Assembly (NCBI RefSeq): GCF_029210495.1
Contig: NZ_JARGDK010000003.1
Location: 186,001-250,000 of the forward strand
Direction of reading: 5' to 3'
Length of the DNA stretch: 64,000 bases
DNA from: Pseudothioclava nitratireducens
Lineage (GTDB): Bacteria; Pseudomonadota; Alphaproteobacteria; Rhodobacterales; Rhodobacteraceae
Below, in pieces: positions 55,847 to 64,000 of this stretch (positions within the stretch are counted from its first letter, which is position 1; every line of letters begins with the position of its first letter). The notes under the pieces were generated by a model. That model was not told the origin of the DNA. It ran no database searches and worked only from the letters and a program-made list of their open reading frames with translations. The position numbers and the translations under genes are program-made.

Positions 55847-56332
55847 ATGTGGATTTTTCTGGCCTTTCTGGCCGTCCCTTTGATCGAAATTGGGCTCTTT
55901 ATTCAGATCGGTGGCTGGATCGGGCTTTGGCCGACGCTTGGGATGGTCGTTCTGACGGCGATTGTCGGGACGACGCTTGTGCGCTCTCAGGGGCGGCAGG
56001 CGATGAATGACCTGCGCCGTTCGATGGCGGAGCTGGACAATCCTTCACGCCCGCTTGCGCATGGGGCGATGATCATCTTCGCAGGCGCATTGCTGCTTAC
56101 GCCCGGGTTCTTTACCGATGCCGCCGGCATCGCGCTGCTGATCCCGCAGGTGCGCGACGCGCTGATGCGCTACATCTCGAAACGCGTGGAGGTGCAGAGT
56201 TTCTCCATGGGCGGCGCGCAGTATCGTGAGACACGCCATCCCGCCGATCCGACCATCATCGAGGGGGAATGCACCGAAATCGACCCGGAAAACCCGCCGC
56301 AAAAGGGTGACTCCGGCTGGACCCGCCATTGA
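55847..56332 (+). CDS. fxsA: FxsA-family membrane protein
   Basis: 161 aa. N-terminal membrane helices with the family segment LAFLAVPLIEIGLFIQIGGWIG split over the first 40 residues, then GTTLVRSQGRQAM and a second hydrophobic segment (MIIFAGALLLTPGFFTDAAG). The C-terminal tail is cytosolic and polar. FxsA in E. coli affects phage T7 exclusion; the general role is unknown. Divergent from timA; secB follows. Confidence 0.9.
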   Translation: MWIFLAFLAVPLIEIGLFIQIGGWIGLWPTLGMVVLTAIVGTTLVRSQGRQAMNDLRRSMAELDNPSRPLAHGAMIIFAGALLLTPGFFTDAAGIALLIPQVRDALMRYISKRVEVQSFSMGGAQYRETRHPADPTIIEGECTEIDPENPPQKGDSGWTRH

Positions 56333-56383
56333 GGCGCCCGCAGTGCGGTGATACACCCTGCGCAAACGGAACTGGAGAAACCC

Positions 56384-56887
56384 ATGAGCGAAGAAACGAA
56401 CGGCGCCGCACCGCAGGCCCAGCCGCAACTCAAGATGAACATCCTCGCACAATTCGTGCGTGACATGTCCTTTGAAAACGCGGTTGCCCAGAAGGGCCTG
56501 CAATCGGCCGAAGTTCAGCCCGAGATGCAGGTTCAGGTGAGCCTCGACGCCCGCAAACGCGGGCAGGAAAACCAATATGAGGTGATCACCAAGTTCAAGA
56601 TCACCGCGACCAACAAATCGAACAACACGCCTCTCTACCTGCTCGAGGTGGACTACGGCGGCATCTTCCACATCGAAGGCGTGCCGGAAGACCAGATGCA
56701 CCCATTCCTTTTGATCGAGTGTCCGCGTCAGCTTTTCCCCTTCGTGCGCCGGATTGTCTCGGATGTGACGCGCGACGGCGGCTTCCCGCCCTTCAACCTC
56801 GATATGGTGGACTTTGTAGCGCTCTACCGCGCCGAACTCGCCCGCCGTGCCGACGCGCAGCTTGCGGAGGCCAAGCCCGTTTCCTGA
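56384..56887 (+). CDS. secB: Protein-export chaperone SecB
   Basis: 167 aa. Conserved SecB segments LAQFVRDMSFENAV, YLLEVDYGGIFHI, ECPRQLFPFVRRIVSDVTRDGGFPPFNLDMVDF and an acidic/Ala C-terminus. Holds precursors unfolded for SecA. Start at 56384 (GGAGA upstream). Two hairpins follow (56900-56923 and 56961-56988). Confidence 0.96.
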   Translation: MSEETNGAAPQAQPQLKMNILAQFVRDMSFENAVAQKGLQSAEVQPEMQVQVSLDARKRGQENQYEVITKFKITATNKSNNTPLYLLEVDYGGIFHIEGVPEDQMHPFLLIECPRQLFPFVRRIVSDVTRDGGFPPFNLDMVDFVALYRAELARRADAQLAEAKPVS

Positions 56888-56960
56888 GCATTTTGCGCCG
56901 CCGCGCCGTTTTTCTGGCGCGGCACGCTGTCTCAGGGACAAGCTGACCAAGTGACCCGGT

Positions 56961-56994
56961 CGCCGCCGTAGTTCATGCTTCGGCGGCGTTTGAT
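56961..56994 (+). terminator. Probable terminator between secB and idi
   Basis: An 8-bp stem CGCCGCCG / CGGCGGCG with a 12-nt loop followed by TTTGATTT. It ends 15 nt before the idi start, so it may also act on idi expression. Confidence 0.5.
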
Positions 56995-57009
56995 TTAGGC
57001 CGGAACCGT

Positions 57010-57537
57010 ATGACCGAACAAATTCCCGCATGGGTTGGAGACAAACTGACCCCTGTCGACAAGATGGAAGTCCACCGTAAGGGGCTCCGCCACAAGGCGG
57101 TGTCCATCTTTGTCGTGGATCAGGGGAAAGTGCTCATTCAACGCCGCGCCAAAGAAAAATATCATTCGGCGGGGCTTTGGGCGAATACGTGCTGCACGCA
57201 TCCGAACTGGGATGAAAAGCCCGAAGACTGTGCCGTGCGCCGGTTGCGCGAGGAATTGGGCATCGTCGGACTTTATCCGGCCCATGCCGACCGGCTCGAA
57301 TACCGGGCCGATGTTGGCCAGGGTCTGATTGAGCACGAGGTGGTCGATATCTACCTCGCCTATGCACGGCCCGAGATGGAAATCCGCCCCAACCCGGATG
57401 AGGTCTGCGAAACGCGCTGGATCGAGCTTTACGACCTCGCCGCAGAGGTCAAACGCCACCCCGAGCGGTTCTCGAAGTGGCTGTCGATCTACCTGTCGAG
57501 CCATATGGACCGGATATTCGGCGCCATGCTGCGCTAA
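57010..57537 (+). CDS. idi: Isopentenyl-diphosphate delta-isomerase, type I
   Basis: 175 aa Nudix-fold enzyme. Catalytic Cys in LWANTCCTHPNWDE, metal site in HSAGLWAN, Nudix-box relative RRLREELG, and the C-terminal WLSIYLSSHMDRIFG. Interconverts IPP and DMAPP. In phototrophic Rhodobacteraceae idi usually sits in the photosynthesis gene cluster; here it stands alone between secB and tamA. Weak ribosome site (GGAA). Confidence 0.92.
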   Translation: MTEQIPAWVGDKLTPVDKMEVHRKGLRHKAVSIFVVDQGKVLIQRRAKEKYHSAGLWANTCCTHPNWDEKPEDCAVRRLREELGIVGLYPAHADRLEYRADVGQGLIEHEVVDIYLAYARPEMEIRPNPDEVCETRWIELYDLAAEVKRHPERFSKWLSIYLSSHMDRIFGAMLR

Positions 57538-57611
57538 GCGCGATCACTTTTCCGCCGATTGGTCGCCTTTAGCCGGATATCGGGCATCGGCACTCTGGCA
57601 TTTCCCTTCCG

Positions 57612-59453
57612 ATGCTGCGAATCTGGGCATTGGGGAATGTAAGAGGTGGCGGGTTGCGACGGAGTAGCACAGCGCTGTTGGTGACGCTTCTGGTGTCGCA
57701 GATCGGAAGCGTGACGCATGCCGAAGTGCCGCTGCGTTTCGATACGCCGGGCGCGAGCGACGATTTGCGCGCCGTTCTTCAAGCTGCATCCGCGACCCGC
57801 GAAACCGCCGCCAAAGATGTCAGCACCGCGCAGGACCTCGTGGCGGCGGCGCGGGCGGATTATACCCGTATTCTCGCCGCGCTTTACGACCAGGGCTATT
57901 ATTCCGGTCGGATCTCGATCCGGCTTGACGGGCGCGAGGCTGCGACGATCCCACCCCTCGATGCGCCGGATCGCATTGGTTCGATCGCCATCCTGATCGA
58001 ATCCGGCGCCCCGTTTCGTTTCGGCGCCGCCGAGATCGGTCCGCTCGCACCGGAAACAGAGCTTCCCCCCGCGTTTCAGCCCGGCGGGCGCGCCGCTTCC
58101 GGCACGATCGTCGAGTCCGCCCGCGCCGGCGTCGAAGGCTGGCGTCAATACGGGCATGCCAAGGCCGAAGTGTCGGGTCAGTCGATCCGCGCCAATCACG
58201 CCACGCAAACGCTCGATGCCCGCGTGGTGCTCGATCCCGGTCCCCGACTGACTTTTGGCACGATGTCCATGCGCAGCTATGAGCGCATGAAACCCCGCCG
58301 CCTCGCCAAGATCGCGGGCTACCCGACCGGTAAGCGCTTTGATCCCGACAAGCTTGACGAGGTGCGCGCGCGCCTGCGCCGAACGGGCATCTTCAGCTCG
58401 GTCTCACTGGTTGAATCAGAGACTATTTCACCCGGAAACACGCTCGATGCCGAGCTGATCGTCACCGAGGCGAAGCCCCGTCGTATCGGTTTCGGCGCAG
58501 AGCTTTCGAGCAATGACGGGGTGGATCTGTCCGGCTATTGGCTACATCGCAATCTCTGGGGCGGCGGCGAGCGGCTGCGCTTTGACGCCGAGATCACCGG
58601 ACTTGGTGGCACGGCAGGGGGCGCGGATTATTCGCTTGGCGCGCGGATCGAACGGCCCGCCACGCTCAGCCCGGATACCTCCGCCTATATCGAAACCAAG
58701 CTCGAGAAGCGGGACGAAGAGGACTACACCGAAGACAGCTTCAGCCTTGCGTTCGGTCTCTCTCATATCTTCAACGACCGGCTCACCGGCGAATTGGCGA
58801 TCGAGTACAATTGGGCCGAAATCGCGGATGTGACCGGCACCCGGCAGTTTCGGCAGGTTGCTCTGCCCATGGGGCTGGAGTGGGACAATCGGGACGACCC
58901 GCTCGACGCGACCGAAGGCTATTACGGAGCGCTCGATGTGACGCCTTACAAGGGTCTGGGCGATACCGGCTCCGGGGCGCAGATCAAGGGCGACTTCCGC
59001 ACCTATCGCGGGTTCGGCACGGATGACCGCTTTGTTCTTGCGGGCCGTGCGCAGTTCGGCGCGGTCTATGGGTCGGGCTTGGCTGAAACGCCGCGCGAAT
59101 ACCTGTTCTATTCGGGCGGCGGTGGCTCGGTTCGGGGGCAGCCCTATCAGACCCTCGGCGTGTCGGTGCTCAATGGCGGGACGCTGCATACCGGGGGTAA
59201 GAAATATCTTGCCTTCTCGGGCGAGCTGCGCGGCAAGGTCACCGATAGCATCGGGCTCGTTGGCTTTTACGACGTGGGATATATCGCGGCCGAAGATTTC
59301 TTCGACGGCGTCGATGGCTGGCACTCTGGCGCGGGCATCGGGCTGCGCTACCTGACCGGTATCGGGCCGATCCGGCTTGATCTGGCGGCGCCCGTAGATG
59401 GCGACACAGGCGACGGGATGCAGATTTATCTCGGGATCGGGCAGGCGTTCTGA
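57612..59453 (+). CDS. tamA: Translocation and assembly module TamA (BamA/Omp85 family)
   Basis: 613 aa. Signal peptide region (LLVTLLVSQIGSVTHA), two or three POTRA-like domains (about res 45-285) and a C-terminal 16-strand barrel with the VRGQ motif (SVRGQPYQ) and final strand QIYLGIGQAF with terminal Phe. Inserts autotransporters and other outer-membrane proteins with TamB, the next gene, which overlaps by 1 nt. The ATG at 57612 lacks a ribosome site; a TTG at 57654 has AGAGG upstream and gives a cleaner signal peptide. Confidence 0.93.
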   Translation: MLRIWALGNVRGGGLRRSSTALLVTLLVSQIGSVTHAEVPLRFDTPGASDDLRAVLQAASATRETAAKDVSTAQDLVAAARADYTRILAALYDQGYYSGRISIRLDGREAATIPPLDAPDRIGSIAILIESGAPFRFGAAEIGPLAPETELPPAFQPGGRAASGTIVESARAGVEGWRQYGHAKAEVSGQSIRANHATQTLDARVVLDPGPRLTFGTMSMRSYERMKPRRLAKIAGYPTGKRFDPDKLDEVRARLRRTGIFSSVSLVESETISPGNTLDAELIVTEAKPRRIGFGAELSSNDGVDLSGYWLHRNLWGGGERLRFDAEITGLGGTAGGADYSLGARIERPATLSPDTSAYIETKLEKRDEEDYTEDSFSLAFGLSHIFNDRLTGELAIEYNWAEIADVTGTRQFRQVALPMGLEWDNRDDPLDATEGYYGALDVTPYKGLGDTGSGAQIKGDFRTYRGFGTDDRFVLAGRAQFGAVYGSGLAETPREYLFYSGGGGSVRGQPYQTLGVSVLNGGTLHTGGKKYLAFSGELRGKVTDSIGLVGFYDVGYIAAEDFFDGVDGWHSGAGIGLRYLTGIGPIRLDLAAPVDGDTGDGMQIYLGIGQAF

Positions 59454-62400
59454 TGCGGCACTTCCTCCTCTCCTGCGTTCTTTGCCTTTTGCCGCTCGGT
59501 GCTTTGGCACAGGATGCGTCACTGCCCGAAGCGATACCGCCCGAGCAAACGGAACGCGACCGCAGCTATCTGACCGGTCTAATCGAGGACAACCTGTCGG
59601 GCACTGATCGCGTCGTCCGCATCGAGGGGTTCGCCGGCGCGCTTTCATCGAAAGCGACCTTTGAGACATTGACGATCTCGGATGCCGAGGGTGTCTGGAT
59701 CACGATTTCGGAGGGCGTGCTGAGCTGGAACCGCTCTGCGATCCTGTCCGGGCGGATCGAAATCAATGAACTGTCTGCCACTGCGATAGATTTGCCGCGG
59801 CTGCCCGTGCCAGCCGAAAGCACGGATGTAAGCCCCGAGGTGCGCCCCTTCGCCCTGCCGGAGCTTCCCGTTTCGGTCGATATCGGCAAGGTCAGGGTCG
59901 AAAAGGTCACTCTCGGAGAGGCCCTCTTCGGTGAGGCGGCAGAGGTGTCGCTCGACGGCTCCATGACGCTCAACGGTGGCGAGGGGGATGCGCAGCTTGC
60001 CATCGCGCGGGTCGATGGCCAGCGCGGCAAGCTGACACTGACCGGGCGCTATGCGAATACGACGCGGCAGCTTGAACTCGACCTGCTCGTGGACGAGGCC
60101 AAGGATGGCATCGCCGCCAATCTGATCGGGCTTCCGGGGCGACCTGCGATCACCCTTGCGGTGGCCGGGGCCGGGCCGATCGACGATTTCACCGCTGACA
60201 TCATCCTGAGCACCGATGGCGTTCAGCGCCTCACCGGACAGGTGAGCCAGATCGCGACCCTGCCCGAAGGTGCCGCGCCCGGCGCTGCACCCGAGCGCCG
60301 CTTCCGCGTGCGGATCGACGGGGATATCTCTCCGATTCTGCCGATGGAATACCGGGATTTCTTTGGCGAGCAGGTGAGCCTTTTGGCGGAAGGCCGCCGC
60401 GATCTGACCGGTGCAACACAGCTTTCCGCGCTTGATATTCAGGCCGAAGCCCTATCGCTCAAGGGGCGCGCGACCCTGCACCCCAACAACATGCCGCAAG
60501 ATTTCGCGCTCGACCTGCGGATGGGTCTGGCCGATGGTCAGGACGTTTTGCTGCCGGTCGCGGGCGGCGAGACACTGCTCCGTAGCGCCAATCTTCATCT
60601 CGAATACGATCAGCGCAACGGGGACGGCTGGCAACTCAGCGGGCTGATCAATCGGCTGCGCCATGGCGATCTCGCGGTGCTCGCAACGCGGCTGAACGGC
60701 TCGGGGCGCATTCGTCCGGGCGGTGCGGCCCTACCGGCGGTTGGGGGGACAATTCGGGTTTCTGTTGGTGGAATAGAGACGAATAATCCCGCACTGGCCG
60801 ATGCGATCGGACCGTTTGCGTCGCTCAAGACCACCTTCAACTGGACCGAAGGTCAGCCGCTGCGACTCTCCAAGTTGAATGCCGTCGGTCGCGGCTATGC
60901 CGCGAATGGTAACCTGCGCCTGTCGAATTTCGCGCAGGGCATAGATCTTGCCGGAGCGCTGGACCTGAGCCTGTCTGATCTTGCCAAATACTCCAAGCTG
61001 GCCAAGCGCAGCCTGAGCGGCGCAGCGAAGGGCACTGTAAGCGGTGAAATCACCCTCTTGACCGGCGCTTTCGACGGTGAAGCCAAGCTGATCGGGCAGG
61101 ATATCACACTCGATCAGCCCGACCTCGACGCGCTGCTCGCGGGTGAGTCGACCATAGCTGCATCCGCGAAACGCGATGAAACCGGGCTCACGATCCGTGC
61201 GCTCACGGCCGAAGCACGCGCGCTGACCGCGTCGATGGACGGTGTGCTGCGAAGCGCGGATAGCGACATTAGGGCACAGGCGAGAATGTCGGATCTGGCC
61301 GTTCTCGGGCGTGGGCTGCGGGGCGGCATCTCCGTCGAGGCCACGCTGCGGGATGAGAATGGTGCGCGACTGATCACGGCGAATGGCGCCGGGCGGAACC
61401 TTGGCACCGGGCAAGCTGAGCTCAATCGACTGCTGGCGGGGGAAAACACCTTCTCGCTTCTGGCCGAACAGGTCGGGAGTCGCATCCGCCTGCGCAGTTT
61501 CGACTTTGCCTCCCCGCAACTGAAAGTGCAGGCACAGGGTCTTATTGAAGACGCTATTCGGCGGATCACGCTTGATGCACGGCTTACCAATACGGCGATC
61601 CTTGCCCCCGGTTTTCCGGGGCCGACGGTCGTTGAGGGCACCGTCACCGATGACGGGTCCGGCTATGGGGTGGACCTGCGCGGCTCCGGGCCGGGCGGAA
61701 CACAAGCCCGCGTTACGGGTCGCATTGCGCCGAATGGCTCGGACATGGATCTGAACATCAGCGGCACGACCGAAGCCGCGCTGGCCAATGCGTTCATCGC
61801 GCCGCGCTCGCTCAACGGGGCGATCAACTTCGACCTGCGCTTGGCGGGAGCGCCGCGGCTGCAATCGCTGAGCGGGCAGATCGGGGCAGGAAACCTGCGG
61901 CTTGTCGCGCCCAATCTGGGCCTTGTTCTTGAGGATATGTCGGTTCAGTCGCAACTGACCGGCGGGCGGGCGAATCTGCAGGCACAGGCTCGATTGAGAA
62001 GCGGTGGGACGCTTGCGCTCTCTGGTCCGGTGACGCTTTCGGCACCCTTTGACAGTGACCTGAGCGTCACCTTCAATCGCACCCGGTTCCGCGACCCGGA
62101 GCTCTACGATACCCAGGTTTCAGGGACGCTGGCCATCAATGGCCCTCTCCGGGGCGGCGCACGTATTTCGGGTGACCTCGCTCTGGCCGAGACCGAGCTT
62201 CAGGTGCCCTCGACCGGGATTGGCGGGGCGGGTGAGATTCCAGAAATCACCCATGTGAACGAACCCGCCGCCGTGCGCGCGACACGCGAGCGCGCCGGGC
62301 TACTGGGCAACGGATCGGGTGCCGAGCAGCGCTCGGGCGCCGCCTTCCCGCTCGATGTCGCCATCCGTGCCGAGCGTGGCATCTTTGTCCGAGGCCGCGG

Positions 62401-63037
62401 ACTCGATGCCGAACTGGGCGGGACATTGCGTGTTGGCGGCACAACGCAGGACGTGGTTCCGGTGGGTGAGTTCAACCTCATTCGCGGGCGGCTCGACATT
62501 CTGGGCAAACGCTTCGTGCTCGATCAGGGTCGCGTAGCCCTTCAGGGCGCACTCATCCCGTGGATCTTGTTCAGCGCCTCGACACAGCAGGACGACTACA
62601 CCACCACGATCTCGATCGAGGGGCGTGCGACCGAGCCTGAAATCCGCTTCACCTCCTCGCCCGAACTCCCAGAAGAAGAAGTGCTCGCGCGGCTTTTGTT
62701 CAACCGGGACCTGAACAGCATCTCCCCGCTTCAGGCGGCCCAGCTTGCCTCTGCGGTTGCAACCCTTGCCGGCAAAGGTGGCGGCGGCATCGTCAACCGA
62801 CTGCGCGAATCCACCGGGCTTGACGATCTCGACATTTCGACCGATGCCGAGGGAAACACCTCGCTCAAGGCCGGGAAATACATCTCCGAGAACCTCTATA
62901 CCGACGTGACCGTGGATAGTGGCGGCGAAACCGAGATCAACCTGAACCTCGACCTGACACCGAACCTCACCGCACGCGGCTCGGTCGATTCGGCGGGACA
63001 AACCGGGATCGGGGTTTTCTTTGAGAAGGACTATTGA
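59453..63037 (+). CDS. tamB: Translocation and assembly module TamB (AsmA-like, DUF490)
   Basis: 1194 aa. N-terminal signal/anchor (LLSCVLCLLPLGALAQ), a long beta-rich periplasmic body of repeating strand units and the C-terminal TamB domain (from about res 870: DVAIRAERGIFVRGRGLD, LGGTLRVGGTTQDV, LFNRDLNSISPLQAAQLASAV, LTARGSVDSAGQTGIGVFFEKDY). It spans the periplasm and moves lipid or assists outer-membrane assembly with TamA. Its end overlaps the convergent yihY gene by 7 nt. Confidence 0.95.
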   Translation: MRHFLLSCVLCLLPLGALAQDASLPEAIPPEQTERDRSYLTGLIEDNLSGTDRVVRIEGFAGALSSKATFETLTISDAEGVWITISEGVLSWNRSAILSGRIEINELSATAIDLPRLPVPAESTDVSPEVRPFALPELPVSVDIGKVRVEKVTLGEALFGEAAEVSLDGSMTLNGGEGDAQLAIARVDGQRGKLTLTGRYANTTRQLELDLLVDEAKDGIAANLIGLPGRPAITLAVAGAGPIDDFTADIILSTDGVQRLTGQVSQIATLPEGAAPGAAPERRFRVRIDGDISPILPMEYRDFFGEQVSLLAEGRRDLTGATQLSALDIQAEALSLKGRATLHPNNMPQDFALDLRMGLADGQDVLLPVAGGETLLRSANLHLEYDQRNGDGWQLSGLINRLRHGDLAVLATRLNGSGRIRPGGAALPAVGGTIRVSVGGIETNNPALADAIGPFASLKTTFNWTEGQPLRLSKLNAVGRGYAANGNLRLSNFAQGIDLAGALDLSLSDLAKYSKLAKRSLSGAAKGTVSGEITLLTGAFDGEAKLIGQDITLDQPDLDALLAGESTIAASAKRDETGLTIRALTAEARALTASMDGVLRSADSDIRAQARMSDLAVLGRGLRGGISVEATLRDENGARLITANGAGRNLGTGQAELNRLLAGENTFSLLAEQVGSRIRLRSFDFASPQLKVQAQGLIEDAIRRITLDARLTNTAILAPGFPGPTVVEGTVTDDGSGYGVDLRGSGPGGTQARVTGRIAPNGSDMDLNISGTTEAALANAFIAPRSLNGAINFDLRLAGAPRLQSLSGQIGAGNLRLVAPNLGLVLEDMSVQSQLTGGRANLQAQARLRSGGTLALSGPVTLSAPFDSDLSVTFNRTRFRDPELYDTQVSGTLAINGPLRGGARISGDLALAETELQVPSTGIGGAGEIPEITHVNEPAAVRATRERAGLLGNGSGAEQRSGAAFPLDVAIRAERGIFVRGRGLDAELGGTLRVGGTTQDVVPVGEFNLIRGRLDILGKRFVLDQGRVALQGALIPWILFSASTQQDDYTTTISIEGRATEPEIRFTSSPELPEEEVLARLLFNRDLNSISPLQAAQLASAVATLAGKGGGGIVNRLRESTGLDDLDISTDAEGNTSLKAGKYISENLYTDVTVDSGGETEINLNLDLTPNLTARGSVDSAGQTGIGVFFEKDY

Positions 63038-63876
63038 GCCTTGGCCGGGGAAGCCTCGCGGCGGCGCCAGTCAGCAATCTCTGCATTGAGCGCGGCACCC
63101 AGAAGAACCGAAAAAGCGCTGAGATAGAGCCACATCAGAAGCGCAATCACCGCGCCGATAGAGCCGTACACCTTATTATACGAGCCAAAACTCGTGAGAT
63201 AATAGGTCAGCGCCAGAGAGGCTGCACCCCAGACCAGCGTTGCCACCACTGCGCCGGGGGTAACGAACGGGTCTCTGTTGCCGCGCGTGTTAGGGCCGTA
63301 GCGGTAGAGAATACCGAGCGTGGTGAGCATTAACAGCAGCATCCCACCCCACGGCAAACCCGACATCAGCCACGAAGACATCTGATGGAAGGGCAGGACA
63401 TTGATGAAGACCGGCGCCACGACCACCGTCGCCAGCGCCACCAGCATCACCCCGACAAGCGCGAGCGTCATGATATACCCGACGAGAAAGCTCCAAAGTG
63501 TCGCCCGCGGCTTGGTCGCGTGGATCACATTGAGCCCCAGGATCAGCGCCCCGACACCCGCGCGGGCCGAAAACAGCGTTACCGCCAGCGACAGAACCGT
63601 CCCGAGTCCAAGCGCCGTTCGTGGCCCAATCAGAAGCGACATGATCTGATCATGGAGGATCGCATAGGCCTGCGGCGGAATGAAATCGTCCGCAACGGCG
63701 AGATAGGTGCGGATCGCAGCCGGATCGGCGAACGCACTCCAGATGGCAATCGTCGCGGATATTCCGGGAAACACCGCAAGCATCGCATAGAATGCAACCC
63801 CGGCAGAGATCAGGCTTATATTCGTGTCGAGCAATCGCCCCAGAAGGCTCAGCGAAAATTTGATTGTCGCGCGCAC
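63031..63876 (-). CDS. YihY/BrkB-family inner-membrane protein
   Basis: 281 aa with six membrane helices; conserved segments ISLISAGVAFYAMLAVFPG, SARAGVGALILGLNVIH, FITPGAVVATLVWGAASLALTYYLT-type and IALLMWLYLSAFSVLLGAALNAE. Function of the family is unsettled (once thought RNase BN). GTG at 63876 has GGGGA 5-6 nt upstream; a GTG at 63930 would add 18 polar residues. Convergent with tamB. Confidence 0.88.
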   Translation of the reverse strand: MRATIKFSLSLLGRLLDTNISLISAGVAFYAMLAVFPGISATIAIWSAFADPAAIRTYLAVADDFIPPQAYAILHDQIMSLLIGPRTALGLGTVLSLAVTLFSARAGVGALILGLNVIHATKPRATLWSFLVGYIMTLALVGVMLVALATVVVAPVFINVLPFHQMSSWLMSGLPWGGMLLLMLTTLGILYRYGPNTRGNRDPFVTPGAVVATLVWGAASLALTYYLTSFGSYNKVYGSIGAVIALLMWLYLSAFSVLLGAALNAEIADWRRREASPAKAQ

Positions 63877-63976
63877 TGCTATCCCCTTTTCGGCAGCATC
63901 GCCCAACCGGGCTGAATGCGCAACTTGCACCGCAGCGCGCGCTATGATCTGTTTGCGCTAACCGGGAGGGGTGACG

Positions 63977-64000
63977 ATGACCTATGTTCCAGCGGCGGAC
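63977..64000 (+). CDS. Start of a gene, possibly aldo/keto reductase (partial)
   Basis: A strong GGGAGGGG ribosome site 5 nt before an ATG and eight codons to the edge: MTYVPAAD. The N-terminus resembles that of YghZ/L-glyceraldehyde-3-phosphate reductases (..YVxxxxRY), but eight residues cannot prove it. Confidence 0.35.

Noticed and set aside
56900-56923. Hairpin after secB as a terminator
   Set aside because: The 8-bp stem is perfect but no T run follows; the next hairpin at 56961 is the better candidate.
1-64000. CRISPR array, insertion sequence, prophage or rRNA
   Set aside because: No regularly spaced repeats, transposase, integrase, phage structural gene or rRNA sequence was seen anywhere in the window.

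Overview
This is a GC-rich chromosomal segment of an alphaproteobacterium, almost certainly a member of the Rhodobacteraceae (Roseobacter/Rhodobacter group). The diagnostic block is regB / senC-regA-hvrA with ahcY close by (32068-37891), the redox-control locus known from Rhodobacter. Supporting evidence is the alphaproteobacterial flagellar gene set with CtrA-like boxes, the order PAS protein-tsaE-amgK-murU-addB-addA-trxA, the TimA-MltA-Smr trio, and lineage-restricted families such as DUF2125. Coding density is very high, many gene pairs overlap by 1-14 nt, and no gap longer than about 145 nt (2310-2454) lacks a gene. I see no insertion sequence, prophage, CRISPR array or rRNA.

Layout. 1-4562 (minus): a kinase/PLP-lyase pair cut by the left edge, arfB, mtaB and dapF, then tRNA-Lys(TTT) on the plus strand at 4658-4733. 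4799-21786: flagellar cluster, with fliI (minus), flgB-flgC-fliE-fliQ-flgF-flgG-flgA-flgH-fliL (plus), then a long minus-strand block motB, flgE-flgK-flgL-flgI, sltF-like, flhA-fliR-flhB and a FliJ-like coiled-coil gene. The two halves meet at a bidirectional terminator at 10750. The cluster builds rod, hook, P and L rings and part of the export gate; fliF, fliG, fliM/N, fliP, motA, flgD, fliK and flagellin are not in the window. 21912-25755: a pqiA1-pqiA2-pqiB-pqiC intermembrane lipid-transport operon. 25752-34010: mixed metabolic and hypothetical genes (flavin reductase, CysQ-like, PmbA, DUF2125, crotonase, DUF2853, methyltransferase, ahcY, small exported protein).

34140-37891: HD hydrolase, hvrA, regA and senC, and divergently regB, a two-component redox regulatory locus. 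37988-48458: a long plus-strand run with a kinase-less PAS protein (probable DivL homologue) preceded by a perfect CtrA box, then tsaE, amgK-murU (muramic acid recycling), addB-addA (double-strand break repair) and trxA. 48500-54177: an APH-fold kinase, hslV - membrane protein - hslU, a DUF900-type hydrolase and an Smr protein. 54174-64000: mltA and timA (minus), fxsA, secB, idi, tamA-tamB (plus), yihY/brkB (minus) and the first eight codons of a plus-strand gene.

The main regulatory thread is a set of CtrA-like sites (TTAA-N7-TTAA). Exact matches lie upstream of the PAS/DivL-like gene (37926) and between motB and the pqi operon (21832); one-mismatch copies lie upstream of flgB (6173) and flgE (20901). 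This suggests that CtrA controls motility and one of its own phosphorelay partners. Other unexplained structure: a GNRA-capped hairpin enclosing the ahcY ribosome-binding site, an 11-bp perfect inverted repeat in the hvrA leader, and a 9-C tract in fliL. No wholly new multi-gene system is obvious; the strongest leads are the CtrA/DivL link, the two leader structures in the redox/methyl-cycle locus and the kinase-phospholyase pair at the left edge.
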